Below are positions 9,247-17,786 of a DNA stretch of 64,000 bases, one piece after another. This DNA is from Maribacter dokdonensis DSW-8 (GTDB taxonomy: Bacteria > Bacteroidota > Bacteroidia > Flavobacteriales > Flavobacteriaceae): NCBI RefSeq assembly GCF_001447995.1, contig NZ_LDPE01000002.1, forward strand, positions 744,001 to 808,000. The letters run 5' to 3'. The stretch's first letter is position 1. Every line of letters starts with the position of its first letter. Made by a program: the position numbers and the translations under genes. The notes beneath the pieces were generated by a model that saw only the letters and a list, made by a program, of their open reading frames with translations, had not been told where the DNA came from and did no database searches.

Positions 9247-9570
9247 TTATTTCACCACGAGTTTACGGGTAATAGATTTGTTGTTTTCGGTCACTTGAAC
9301 AACATATACGCCTGGTGAAAGTCTTGAAATATTCAATGCTTTGGCAGATAGTTTATCGGTCAAAACTAATTCGCCAAAAACATCATATACTCTAATTTCC
9401 TTTAAAGAGTTCTGTTGCGTAGTAACATAAACAACATCTGCAATTGCCGGATTTGGGTATAATTTGAATCCGGTAATTTCATCATTGTCCAAGTTGTTGA
9501 TGTCTATGGTGTCTTGGGCATATAAACCAACGGAGACTACCATAAATAGCATTAAGTAGATTTTCTTCAT
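9247..9570 (-). CDS. Minimal type IX secretion sorting-domain protein
   Basis: A 107-residue protein starting at 9570 (MKKIYLMLFMVVSVGLYAQ), which gives a clean signal peptide. The longer in-frame start at 9684 would bury that signal behind 38 residues and is rejected. After about 20 residues the whole mature chain is a type A sorting domain: LYPNP, then KEIRVYDVFGELV and a final LSPGVYVVQV...RKLVVK. Such domains direct cargo through the type IX system and are then removed or used to anchor it, yet here there is almost no cargo. A near-twin lies just upstream (9749-10057), about 179 bases away, so this is a duplicated pair. A -7-like box lies at 9597-9604. Confidence 0.8.
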   Translation of the reverse strand: MKKIYLMLFMVVSVGLYAQDTIDINNLDNDEITGFKLYPNPAIADVVYVTTQQNSLKEIRVYDVFGELVLTDKLSAKALNISRLSPGVYVVQVTENNKSITRKLVVK

Positions 9571-9596
9571 TTTGTATTGATTTGGGATCAACACTA

Positions 9597-9604
9597 CAAA
9601 TGTA
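9597..9604 (-). promoter_or_regulatory. Candidate -7 element for the first mini sorting-domain gene
   Basis: Minus-strand TACATTTG, fitting TAnnTTTG, lies 26 bases upstream of the start at 9570. It lies inside the longer reading frame, which supports the shorter start. Confidence 0.4.
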
Positions 9605-9748
9605 GATAGAAGTGTAACTGGTACACTGAAAATGTTGTGAAAGCTAATTTTATGTAGGTCAATGAAATAGCCTTTGCATTTCATCGTAAATATGTGTATT
9701 TAACCGATGGTGATTTGTTAGAAAAGTTGTGGATAGTAGGGGCTAAGT

Positions 9749-10057
9749 TTACTTTACGATCAACTTACGTGTACACATTTTGTCCTTTTCAAGAACACGT
9801 AATACATAAACGCCCGCATCTAAATCAGATAGATTTAACTCCTTGCCTAGGATGGTCGTTTTTAATAACAAGGTTCCAAAAACGTCATATATGAAAATTT
9901 CTTTTGGAGCGTTGAGATTGGTAGAAATGTAAACTTTACCTGTGGTAACCGGGTTTGGGTACATGGTAAAACCACCTATATCACCATTGCTTTGGGTACT
10001 TTGCCCATAGCAGAAGGAAGTGAATATAAAAAAGATGATTAGGTAAAGGTGCTTCAT
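9749..10057 (-). CDS. Minimal type IX secretion sorting-domain protein (paralogue)
   Basis: A 102-residue paralogue of the neighbouring downstream gene. Signal peptide MKHLYLIIFFIFTSFCYGQ, a linker of about a dozen residues (STQSNGDIGG), then a complete type A sorting domain: FTMYPNPVTTGKVYI, KEIFIYDVFGTLL, LDAGVYVLRVLEKDK and a terminal RKLIVK. The linker between signal and sorting domain is too short to be a folded cargo. The ending basic-hydrophobic KLIVK is the usual C-terminus of such domains. It has its own -7-like box and lies on the same strand as the paralogue. Remnants of larger secreted proteins are possible, but both frames and signals are intact. Confidence 0.8.
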   Translation of the reverse strand: MKHLYLIIFFIFTSFCYGQSTQSNGDIGGFTMYPNPVTTGKVYISTNLNAPKEIFIYDVFGTLLLKTTILGKELNLSDLDAGVYVLRVLEKDKMCTRKLIVK

Positions 10058-10085
10058 ACGCTACTACAATACAAATTGTATACCA

Positions 10086-10093
10086 CAAATATA
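10086..10093 (-). promoter_or_regulatory. Candidate -7 element for the second mini sorting-domain gene
   Basis: Minus-strand TATATTTG, fitting TAnnTTTG, lies 28 bases upstream of the start at 10057. Confidence 0.4.
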
Positions 10094-10157
10094 TAAATAT
10101 TGATGACTGAATGTCAATGTGGTAGACCCTTTCTTCTAAATTTTTCGATGAAATGCA

Positions 10158-10184
10158 AAAAAGCCCGCAATTTGCGGGCTTTTT
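10158..10184 (-). terminator. Rho-independent terminator of the TonB receptor gene
   Basis: A 12-bp stem (core AGCCCGCA/TGCGGGCT, arms 10158-10169 and 10173-10184) with a 3-base loop. Runs of A on the left and T on the right make it bidirectional. It lies 20 bases past the receptor stop and would also insulate the sorting-domain genes. Confidence 0.85.
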
Positions 10185-10204
10185 AATTTTACTCTTATTA
10201 TGTT

Positions 10205-13042
10205 TTAGAATTGGTAGCTGTAACCTAAAGATATCGCTTGACCAGGATATCTTGAAGAAAATATTTGATCTTGGGCGCCAAATGACTGATAAACACTTTC
10301 AAATTTATCATTTAAAATATTTTCGAACTTCAATGATATTTTGCTGCTGTTGTCCTTGCCAAATTCTTTGCTTAAATTAAATTTTAAATTGTGAAATGGT
10401 AATGTGTACACATCTGGGATATCACCGTTACCAACAATTTCTAATGTTTTACCTTGAACATTATAGACAAGACCACCTTGCCAGCCATTGTCGTTATTGT
10501 CATAGCTGAAGCCTACATTTAATAAAAGGGGAGATTGTCCTTGTAATTGTCTATAATCATCCAGTGTTTCGCCAGTTCTAAGGTTGTCACGTCTTGCTGC
10601 CTCTTCATCTTCGCTATACGATTGTTGTGATTCAATAACCGAAATGTTAGCATTAAAAGAAAAATCTTCCCATCCCGGTATAAAGCCCATATTTCTTCTG
10701 AACTCAACTTCGGCACCAAATACTTTTGCATCACCTAAGTTTAAGGGAATAAACTGACCTCTTGCCTCCCTGATAAAAGTTAGTTCAATAGGGTCGTCAA
10801 AAGTTTTGGCAAAACCACTAATGGCAAAAAAGTTTGTTCCTTCACCGTAAGCTTCAAATCTAATATCATAGTTATTGATATAAGTTGGTTGAATATCAAT
10901 ATTACCGATAAAGAATGTACTTGAAACCGGGTCAAAGATTTGGGCATTTGAAGCTTCTTTAAAGGAAGGTCTTGCTGTAGTACTAGAGAAAGATGCTCTA
11001 ATTTTCTTATTTGCCTCTTCGTTTAATTCGTATATGAAATTAGCAGAAGGAAAAAAGTCAGCTTTGTCTAGAATATTTACATTATCAAAAACTTCACCAT
11101 CTTGATTTTCACCTGTGTAATTAAGGTCGAATTTTTCAAACCTTACACCGACAATAGCGTTGAAACGGTCGGAAAATTTAAATTCGTCACCAACATACCC
11201 TGCCCCAACTGTAATCTGTGAGTTGAAAGAGTCGGAAATGTTAGAATCACGTCTAACATATGTTCCTTCTCTTGTTTCAGGGTTATAAATATTCTCAGGA
11301 GCTAAAACTAAATCTGCATTACCTCCAAAGTTAAGGCTGTAATTACCTGATTGCGATTGAATTGGGGTGGAAAATTGGTTAACTACAAAATCTCTTTCTT
11401 TAATAGTATATGCACCACCAAATTTAAGCTTTGCATCTCTACCAAATAATTGATGCTTTCGGGTTAAGTCTAACTTACTGGCAACATTGTATTCTTCTAG
11501 ATCTCTCCAAATTCTACTTGGGTCTCCAGATTCACTTGGTGAAATGGTATAACTACCCGTTTCAGGATCAAATCTAAAAGGTGTAGTCCTAAGATCCTTA
11601 TCGTAAATTTTTGAAAAAGTTGGTGATACCTTCCAAGATACTTTCCAAGAACCGTCTTCATTTGTGTGCTCACCATTTAATAAAATATTGGTGATAGATC
11701 GTTGAGTATAAGTTAATACATCTTTGAAAATGGTATTAGAGTTAACATTAAAGTTATCTTGCCTAAGGTAAGAAGCGCTAGATTCTCCATTTTGAATATG
11801 AAGTACGTTTAATTTGTATTTAGATTGTAGGCTTTTTAATGAAATTCCTGCAAGACCACTGATTAGTACATTATTAACACCTAAGTTTCCTGACTGTGTT
11901 CTATCATCGGTCAATTCAAGTACAGATTTATCTTGATCTTGTTTTCTAAAAACCTGTCCACTAACAATGTCCTCGTAAAATTCGGTATTGTTTTTATAGG
12001 TTAGTGAAGCTAAGTAGCCTAATTTTTTACTACCATCTTCATTAAGGTTGTATTGATTGCCAGCAGTAAAGCCTAAGTTGAAGTCCATGCCGCTCTGTTC
12101 TTCAAGTGCCTTTAGGTTAGGCTCCAATAATCTTGTCAATGCAGCTGATCTATTACCGTCTGTAACAGGTAAAGGGGTTTCAATATGTTGTGGTATTGCC
12201 AAATCTCTTTGACCATTATCAAAACCTAATGCATCTGTTGGGCTACCATCATATTTTAAATAGTTGTTTTTAAAATGCATGCTAGAGTTATAGCCCAAGC
12301 CTGCAGAAAAACTATACTCTGCTCTAGATGGAAAATCTTTAGTGACGATATCAACTACACCACCTGTGAAATCTGCAGGTTGGTCAGCAGTTGCCGATTT
12401 AACAACAATAATATTATCAAGAATATTAGTTGGGAAGATATCTAATTGCAATGTGTTTCTATCTGGATCAAGACCAGGAACATCAACACCGTTCAAAATA
12501 GATTTGGTGTAACGGTCGCCCAATCCACGTACGTAAACAAATTTACCTCCTTGAACAGAAACGCCAGGTACTGCTTTTATGGCACTGGCAATATCACCTG
12601 CACCAGATTTTTTAATACTTTGAATGGATAAGCCATCTAAAAGTGCTACCGAATTCTTTTGTAGATTTAAAACGGAAGCTTCTGTATTCTTACTAACGGT
12701 TGTAGTAACAACAACCTCATCCAATGCGTTTGCAAGTGGATTCAATGTAATATCTATAATTTGTTCGGCACCGGGTTTAACTATAACCTCTGCTACCTCC
12801 TTGGTTTCGTAACCTAGATAAGAAAAAGTAACGGTATAGGTGCCTGGCTCTACATCTAGAACATATTTTCCATCAAAATCTGATGTAGTTCCTTTTGTTG
12901 TTCCTTTAATAAGAATATTGGCAAAAGGTAAGACGTCATTAAATTCACCGTCATTCACAGTTCCTGATATTATACCTTCTTGTGCAGATATAATTTGAGC
13001 GGAAAAGATGGTCAGTAAAATTAATAATAACTTGAGTTTCAT
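10205..13042 (-). CDS. TonB-dependent outer-membrane receptor
   Basis: A 945-residue outer-membrane transporter. After a signal peptide (AQIISAQ) comes a carboxypeptidase-regulatory-like beta-sandwich (GIISGTVNDGEFNDVLPFAN to about residue 105). The plug follows, with VPGVSVQGGKFVYVRGLGDRY, and then the barrel, ending in the aromatic ISLGYSYQF. Energy would come from TonB/ExbBD. There is no SusD partner, so it is not a classical polysaccharide-uptake pair. Directly upstream on the same strand is a beta-helix lipoprotein, and beyond that, divergent, a PhoB/PhoR-type pair. This suggests regulation by the pair, perhaps by phosphate, but the substrate is not evident. An intergenic hairpin separates it from the lipoprotein gene and may lower its expression relative to that gene. 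Confidence 0.92.
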   Translation of the reverse strand: MKLKLLLILLTIFSAQIISAQEGIISGTVNDGEFNDVLPFANILIKGTTKGTTSDFDGKYVLDVEPGTYTVTFSYLGYETKEVAEVIVKPGAEQIIDITLNPLANALDEVVVTTTVSKNTEASVLNLQKNSVALLDGLSIQSIKKSGAGDIASAIKAVPGVSVQGGKFVYVRGLGDRYTKSILNGVDVPGLDPDRNTLQLDIFPTNILDNIIVVKSATADQPADFTGGVVDIVTKDFPSRAEYSFSAGLGYNSSMHFKNNYLKYDGSPTDALGFDNGQRDLAIPQHIETPLPVTDGNRSAALTRLLEPNLKALEEQSGMDFNLGFTAGNQYNLNEDGSKKLGYLASLTYKNNTEFYEDIVSGQVFRKQDQDKSVLELTDDRTQSGNLGVNNVLISGLAGISLKSLQSKYKLNVLHIQNGESSASYLRQDNFNVNSNTIFKDVLTYTQRSITNILLNGEHTNEDGSWKVSWKVSPTFSKIYDKDLRTTPFRFDPETGSYTISPSESGDPSRIWRDLEEYNVASKLDLTRKHQLFGRDAKLKFGGAYTIKERDFVVNQFSTPIQSQSGNYSLNFGGNADLVLAPENIYNPETREGTYVRRDSNISDSFNSQITVGAGYVGDEFKFSDRFNAIVGVRFEKFDLNYTGENQDGEVFDNVNILDKADFFPSANFIYELNEEANKKIRASFSSTTARPSFKEASNAQIFDPVSSTFFIGNIDIQPTYINNYDIRFEAYGEGTNFFAISGFAKTFDDPIELTFIREARGQFIPLNLGDAKVFGAEVEFRRNMGFIPGWEDFSFNANISVIESQQSYSEDEEAARRDNLRTGETLDDYRQLQGQSPLLLNVGFSYDNNDNGWQGGLVYNVQGKTLEIVGNGDIPDVYTLPFHNLKFNLSKEFGKDNSSKISLKFENILNDKFESVYQSFGAQDQIFSSRYPGQAISLGYSYQF

Positions 13043-13075
13043 AAGTAATGAATTGAAAATGTTAAAAAGAAATAA

Positions 13076-13110
13076 ATTGCTCGCCTACAGATATCCTTAA
13101 GGCGAGCAAT
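13076..13110 (-). terminator. Intercistronic hairpin between lipoprotein and TonB receptor
   Basis: Arms 13076-13086 and 13100-13110 form an 11-bp perfect stem with core TTGCTCGCC/GGCGAGCAA and a 13-base loop. On the minus strand it is followed by a T-rich stretch. It could partly terminate transcription after the lipoprotein gene or protect the upstream mRNA. Confidence 0.6.
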
Positions 13111-13140
13111 TATTATGTGTAACTATTATTAATGTTTGGT

Positions 13141-14433
13141 TTAGAAACCTAAGCTAGCTTTAGAGTTAGCATAAGTCCAAGAAAATGCCGATGTTTCAGC
13201 ACCAACAGTTCCTTCTGTAACAGCAGATGAAAAAGTAGCGGCATCAGCTTCAAAAGTAGTGCTGTCAGTAGTATCGTTAAATACTTCAGAAGAGCTGGTA
13301 ACACCTGTTGGTAAAACTATTTCCCAGTTTGTCAATACTAATGTACCGGCAGTATAGTTTGCAGCAACACCTTCGTTATCCAATTCAACATCGGAAAGTA
13401 CTAAATCGGTACCTACACCCGTAAAACCAGTTACTAAGATATTGTTGTTAGTACCTTGTGCATTTGATCTGAAATCAGCGATTTCACCTCCAGCAACATT
13501 ATCGTCAAGTCCTATCAAAGTGGCATTTGTTAATGTGTATGCACCTTGTAAAGAGCCTTCTGGACCATCAATTTCTAATGCATGGTCAGAAATACCACCT
13601 TGTACAACTACTGCATTGTCAATAGTACCGGAGTAAGCTTGGTCAATATCAAGACCATCATCACCTTGTGCCCATACGAATAGGTTGGTTGCGTTTACTG
13701 TACCACCGAAGAATTCTACGCCATCATCAACATTACCAACAACTTCGATGTTATCTACAGTCGTTCCTGTACCTACAGCACCTAAAGTAAGTCCGTTGAT
13801 TTCATTTCCTTCACCTATTAAAGCACCACCGTGACGAATTGAAATGTACTGTAATGTACCAGAATCATCTGCAGCATCACTACCACCATATAATCCCTTG
13901 TCACCATCAGTATCAGTAGGAATTCCTTCAATTTGTGCAGATTCGGCATCACCATCAAAAGATGCAGGTGCATTACCTAACACGATTAAACCACCCCAAA
14001 GACCGCGATCATTTTGGTCAAGGTTTGTTCCGGCAGTTTCACCAATTTCTATATTGTCAGCAGCAGAAGTGAATACAATAGGTTGAGTAGCAGTACCTAC
14101 AGCTTCAATTTTACTACCTCTTGTAACTACTAGTACAGAAGCGTTAGCACCAGAACCAGCATTAGCTTTTATAATTGTACCCGCCTCAATAGTAAGGGTA
14201 GCCCCTTCGGTAACGAAAACTCTACCATCTAAGTTCACTATTTTGTCGGCTGTCCATGTAACATCGGTTGTAATGTCATCAGTTACGGTAATGGAAGTTT
14301 CTACTTCAGTTTCAGTAGTAACCGTATCAACCACAATTACTTCTTTTTCAACTTCTACAACAGTTTCTTTTTCACAAGATGCTGCAGCAATAATAGCGGT
14401 AACTGTAGCAAGTGACCAAATAATTTTTTTCAT
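13141..14433 (-). CDS. Beta-helix lipoprotein paired with the TonB receptor
   Basis: A 430-residue lipoprotein (AAASC lipobox, Cys20). An odd Glu/Val/Thr-rich stalk follows (KETVVEVEKEVIVVDTVTTE), which should hold the domain away from the membrane. The rest is a right-handed beta-helix pattern: LTIEAGTIIKA, IVFTSAADN, GLWGGLIVLGNA, LQYISIRHGGA, NIEVVGNVDDGVEFFGG. It is rich in Asp/Asn/Gly and very acidic, and the DDGVEFFGG and GDDGLDID turns could bind cations. Similar proteins are found beside TonB receptors in Flavobacteriia and are often mis-named multidrug transporters. A role as surface substrate-binding partner is inferred. The start faces the PhoB-like gene across a region with tandem ATGTTA repeats. 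Confidence 0.8.
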   Translation of the reverse strand: MKKIIWSLATVTAIIAAASCEKETVVEVEKEVIVVDTVTTETEVETSITVTDDITTDVTWTADKIVNLDGRVFVTEGATLTIEAGTIIKANAGSGANASVLVVTRGSKIEAVGTATQPIVFTSAADNIEIGETAGTNLDQNDRGLWGGLIVLGNAPASFDGDAESAQIEGIPTDTDGDKGLYGGSDAADDSGTLQYISIRHGGALIGEGNEINGLTLGAVGTGTTVDNIEVVGNVDDGVEFFGGTVNATNLFVWAQGDDGLDIDQAYSGTIDNAVVVQGGISDHALEIDGPEGSLQGAYTLTNATLIGLDDNVAGGEIADFRSNAQGTNNNILVTGFTGVGTDLVLSDVELDNEGVAANYTAGTLVLTNWEIVLPTGVTSSSEVFNDTTDSTTFEADAATFSSAVTEGTVGAETSAFSWTYANSKASLGF

Positions 14434-14544
14434 CGTTTCTTTTTAAATTTATTAATTTAATTAGGTTGGCAATTGTGTTCTAAGCACATAAAATTTAATT
14501 GCACGGCAAAGAAAGAGATGGGTTGTAATGTTCGGGTTAGATCC

Positions 14545-14602
14545 ATGTTAAACATTTATTTTGATAATGTTATCTAAATGTTACTACATTAAATGAATGT
14601 TA
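14545..14602. promoter_or_regulatory. Tandem ATGTTA repeats, candidate PhoB/OmpR-type operator
   Basis: ATGTTA occurs at 14545, 14567, 14578 and 14597. The first three are spaced by 22 and 11 bases, one and two steps of the 11-bp direct-repeat spacing used by PhoB-family regulators; the last is 19 bases on. The cluster lies between the divergent beta-helix lipoprotein and PhoB-like genes, just upstream of the -7 box of the latter. Assignment to this regulator is inference. Confidence 0.5.
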
Positions 14603-14630
14603 ACTACCTTATCAGTAATAGTATTATCTT

Positions 14631-14638
14631 TACTTTTG
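14631..14638 (+). promoter_or_regulatory. Candidate -7 element for the PhoB-like gene
   Basis: TACTTTTG matches TAnnTTTG 26 bases before the ATG at 14664. The ATGTTA repeats end 28 bases upstream, where an activator or autoregulator would sit. Confidence 0.4.
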
Positions 14639-14663
14639 AGCGAATCAATCCATTTTAAAAACC

Positions 14664-15350
14664 ATGAAAAAGAAGGATATTAGGATACTTTTAGTTGACG
14701 ATGAACCAGACATCCTAGAGATTATAGGTTATAATCTATCCGCAGAAGGATACGACGTTTATACTGCTAAGAACGGTACGGACGGTGTTGCGAAGGCTAA
14801 GAAAAAACTGCCACATCTTATTATGTTAGATGTAATGATGCCAGAGATGGACGGTATAGAGGCCTGTGAAATCTTAAGAAGAACACCGGGTATGGAAAGT
14901 ACCATAATAACCTTTTTGACCGCTAGGGGAGAAGATTATTCTCAAGTAGCCGGTTTTGATGCCGGGGCAGATGATTACATTACCAAGCCTATTAAGCCTA
15001 AAGTTTTGGTAAGTAAGGTAAACGCACTTCTTCGAAGAATTAAAAATGAGGAGAACGTTCAAGAAGATATTACCAAGGTAGGTGATATTGTCATTAACAG
15101 GGAAGAATATAAGATCATTAAAAAAGGTAAAGAGATTATTTTGCCAAGAAAAGAATTTGAATTGTTGGCCTTGTTAACGTCTAAACCTAGTAAAGTGTTT
15201 AAACGAGAAGTCATTCTAGATAAAGTTTGGGGTAATGAAGTGGTTGTTGGTGGTAGAACAATAGACGTACACATTAGAAAGCTCCGTGAGAAAATAGGTG
15301 AAGACCATTTTAAAACCGTAAAGGGAGTAGGATATAAGTTTGTACTCTAA
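14664..15350 (+). CDS. PhoB-type response regulator (OmpR family)
   Basis: A 228-residue transcription factor. The receiver domain (residues 1-125) has the acidic pocket VDDEPD, the phospho-accepting Asp56 in LIMLDVMMPEMDG and the conserved lysine in DDYITKPIKP. The C-terminal winged helix (about 130-228) shows the OmpR pattern with RKEFELLALL and GGRTIDVHIRKLREKIG. The closest family resemblance is to PhoB-like regulators of Bacteroidota, but a phosphate role cannot be proven from sequence. The stop codon TAA is directly followed by the ATG of the kinase gene, so both are made together. It probably controls the divergent lipoprotein/TonB-receptor genes. Confidence 0.9.
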   Translation: MKKKDIRILLVDDEPDILEIIGYNLSAEGYDVYTAKNGTDGVAKAKKKLPHLIMLDVMMPEMDGIEACEILRRTPGMESTIITFLTARGEDYSQVAGFDAGADDYITKPIKPKVLVSKVNALLRRIKNEENVQEDITKVGDIVINREEYKIIKKGKEIILPRKEFELLALLTSKPSKVFKREVILDKVWGNEVVVGGRTIDVHIRKLREKIGEDHFKTVKGVGYKFVL

Positions 15351-16421
15351 ATGGCAGCGCCTTTACGTTCAAAAAAATCATATCGCTTTGCATTTCGATC
15401 ATCGCTCTATATTGTAATAATCGGCATTTCTGTATTGGCCGTATTACAATGGAGGTTTAGTGCCATAAACTGGGGTATTTTGATGTTTGCGGCACTGTTT
15501 TTCTTTGTTATCTCCTTTATAACATTGCAGTTAAGGATAGAAAAATTCATTTATAAACGTATTAAGAAAATATATGATGATGTTGAATTGTTAGAGTCCA
15601 GTACCATACCCTCGTATCCTGTAACAACGGATATGAGAACCCTAACCGCAGAAATAGAAAAGTTTGCCAAGGACAAAAGAATTGAAATTGATACCTTAAA
15701 GATTCGTGAAGAATACCGTAAAGATTTTTTGGGCAATGTTTCCCACGAGCTAAAAACACCATTATTTACGGTGCAAGGTTATATAGAGACCTTGTTAGAT
15801 GGTGCCATTGATGATAAGAACGTACGCAAGAAATATTTGATAAGGGCAAATAAAGCAGTAGATCGTTTAATTTATATCGTAAAAGATCTAGACCTTATTA
15901 CAAAGTTAGAAGTGGGAGATCTTAATCTTGATAAACGTTCATTTGATATTATAGATTTAATACAGAGTGTTTTTGATCTATTGGAAATGAAAGCGGCAAA
16001 GAAGAACATTACCCTTACTTTTGATATGGAATATATTGATCCCATATTTGTCTTTGCCGATAAAGAAAAAATTCAACAGGTACTTACCAATTTGTTAGTG
16101 AATTCCATTAAATACGGCAACTTTAACGGAACTACAGAAGTGAGCGTAGAAAATCTTGTCAAGAACAAGGTTATTGTAAGGGTGACCGATAATGGAGAAG
16201 GTATTCCGGCAGTACATATACCAAGACTTTTTGAACGTTTTTACAGGGTAGATCAAAGTGGTAGCCGTCGTGAAGGCGGTTCTGGCTTGGGGCTTGCCAT
16301 AGTAAAACATGTTATTGAGGCACATGGTGAAAAAATTTATGTGGAAAGTGCCGTAGAGGTAGGATCCGAGTTTTCTTTTACATTAGAGAAAAGTATCGTT
16401 CAAATAGAGGAAGTACAATAA
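15351..16421 (+). CDS. PhoR-type sensor histidine kinase
   Basis: A 356-residue membrane kinase with two N-terminal membrane helices (about 18-36 and 43-62) separated by only a few residues. It therefore has virtually no periplasmic sensor, as in PhoR proteins that sense through partner proteins. The HisKA box FLGNVSHELKTPL puts the phospho-accepting histidine at His132. The ATPase domain has LVNSIKYG (N box), VTDNGEGIP (G1), FERFYRV (F) and GGSGLGLAIVKH (G2). No PAS domain is visible, unlike Escherichia coli PhoR. The gene abuts the response-regulator stop. The missing sensor and the neighbourhood favour PhoR over other OmpR-class kinases. Confidence 0.9.
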   Translation: MAAPLRSKKSYRFAFRSSLYIVIIGISVLAVLQWRFSAINWGILMFAALFFFVISFITLQLRIEKFIYKRIKKIYDDVELLESSTIPSYPVTTDMRTLTAEIEKFAKDKRIEIDTLKIREEYRKDFLGNVSHELKTPLFTVQGYIETLLDGAIDDKNVRKKYLIRANKAVDRLIYIVKDLDLITKLEVGDLNLDKRSFDIIDLIQSVFDLLEMKAAKKNITLTFDMEYIDPIFVFADKEKIQQVLTNLLVNSIKYGNFNGTTEVSVENLVKNKVIVRVTDNGEGIPAVHIPRLFERFYRVDQSGSRREGGSGLGLAIVKHVIEAHGEKIYVESAVEVGSEFSFTLEKSIVQIEEVQ

Positions 16422-16473
16422 TCGCTAACCCTTGCTTTTTTCTTAGATTTGCCCCAGTTTAGATGTAATCATT

Positions 16474-17142
16474 GTGGGAAGTAAGAATAAGTTAAAAAGA
16501 TTTCAGGAAAACGAGACGTTTTCAAATGTAATTCAGCCAACCAGAGAAGAGGTGGTAGGTGGTTTTCCATTAAAGGGAAAATGGAATACACACTTTAAAA
16601 ATGACAATCCTATTGTTTTGGAATTGGGTTGTGGTAAGGGCGAGTATACCGTTGGCTTGGCAAAGAAATTTCCAAACAAGAATTTTATTGGTATTGATAT
16701 CAAAGGTGCCCGTTTTTGGAAAGGAGCCAAAGAAGCTATTGAAGGTGACCTACCCAATGTTTGCTTTATACGAACACAAATAGAACTGATCGATCATATT
16801 TTTGGTGCGGCCGAAGTTTCTGAAATCTGGATTACCTTTCCTGATCCGCAAATAAAATATAAGCGTACAAAGCACCGTATGACCAATGCGGTATTTTTAG
16901 AACGCTACAAACAAGTACTAAAACCAGAAGGTACCGTAAATCTGAAAACAGATAGCGAGTTTATGCACGGGTATACTTTGGGCTTATTGCATGGTCTTGG
17001 TTTAGAGGTACTGTATGCTAACCATGATGTATACAAAAATGAAGGCAGTCCTAAAGAGGTTTTAGAAATACAGACTTTCTATGAAAATCAGTATCTTGAA
17101 AAGGGAAAGCCTATAACCTTTGTTAGGTTCAGGGTAAACTAA
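16474..17142 (+). CDS. trmB: tRNA (guanine-N7-)-methyltransferase
   Basis: Makes 7-methylguanosine at position 46 of tRNA variable loops using S-adenosylmethionine. The 222-residue protein starts with GTG at 16474; the resulting MGSKNKLKRFQENE matches the conserved start of Bacteroidota TrmB. The SAM-binding loop is VLELGCGKGEYTVGLAK. IDIKGARFWKGAKEA is the second conserved motif, and ITFPDPQIKYKRTKHRM carries the TrmB signature. It is followed after 4 bases by the LysE gene. There is a gap of about 50 bases after the kinase gene with a short T run but no clear terminator, so read-through from the two-component genes is possible. Confidence 0.93.
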   Translation: MGSKNKLKRFQENETFSNVIQPTREEVVGGFPLKGKWNTHFKNDNPIVLELGCGKGEYTVGLAKKFPNKNFIGIDIKGARFWKGAKEAIEGDLPNVCFIRTQIELIDHIFGAAEVSEIWITFPDPQIKYKRTKHRMTNAVFLERYKQVLKPEGTVNLKTDSEFMHGYTLGLLHGLGLEVLYANHDVYKNEGSPKEVLEIQTFYENQYLEKGKPITFVRFRVN

Positions 17143-17146
17143 ATCA

Positions 17147-17773
17147 ATGCAACAACTACCAACCTTGTTTGTTTTTACTTTTGGTGCAGCTTTTATTGCA
17201 TCATTGCCACCAGGCCTGCTCAACTTGAATGCAGCCAAGACCAGTGTGGAGAAAGGTAAGGTAAATGGGATTATTTTTGGATTAGGAGTAGCACTGGCCG
17301 TAATGCTACAGACCTATATTGCTGTACGTATTGCCAAACTAATATCAAGAAATCAACATGTTATAGAGGTGTTGCTCCAATTGGCATTGGGTATCTTTTT
17401 TATATTGGCGATCGTGTTTTTTATCAAAGGGAGAAATCAGAAAAGTAAACCCTTAATGTTGGTGGAGACCAAAAAACGAAACAGTTTTTCAAAAGGGGTG
17501 TTCTTGGCACTCATTAACTTACTGGCCATACCTTATTACAGCGGACTTAATACTGTGTTTCACTCTCAGGGTATTATGACCTATGAAATTATTGATGAGG
17601 TGCTATTTTTATTGGCAACGGGTAGTGGTACTTTTTTGGCAATGTATTTATATGTTATTTATTTCAATAGATGGGAGCATAGAGCGGCTTCATTCTCTAA
17701 GAACAGTAATTATATTTTAAGCGGATTAATGGTATTGCTATTTATCATTACTGCTTTTCGATTGTTTAATTAA
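17147..17773 (+). CDS. LysE/RhtB-family amino-acid exporter
   Basis: A 208-residue inner-membrane protein with about six helices, the normal size and layout of LysE/RhtB exporters. The N-terminal ASLPPGLLNLNAAKTSVEKGKVNGIIFGLG is the family signature (PG-x-x-N with a following G-rich helix). A basic loop (KGRNQKSKP) separates helices 3 and 4. These proteins export amino acids or small metabolites by proton exchange. Nothing here identifies the substrate. It lies between trmB (4-base gap) and the alkyltransferase-like gene (13-base gap), so these three are probably one operon without an evident shared pathway. Confidence 0.82.
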   Translation: MQQLPTLFVFTFGAAFIASLPPGLLNLNAAKTSVEKGKVNGIIFGLGVALAVMLQTYIAVRIAKLISRNQHVIEVLLQLALGIFFILAIVFFIKGRNQKSKPLMLVETKKRNSFSKGVFLALINLLAIPYYSGLNTVFHSQGIMTYEIIDEVLFLLATGSGTFLAMYLYVIYFNRWEHRAASFSKNSNYILSGLMVLLFIITAFRLFN

Positions 17774-17786
17774 ACGATAAGATGCC

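Noticed and set aside
9571..9684. Longer start for the 9247-9570 sorting-domain protein
   Set aside because: The signal peptide MKKIYLMLFMV starts at 9570 and a -7-like box lies inside the extension, so the 38 extra residues are unlikely to be translated.
10205..13042. SusC-type receptor of a polysaccharide utilisation locus
   Set aside because: No SusD homologue and no glycoside hydrolase genes are in the vicinity.
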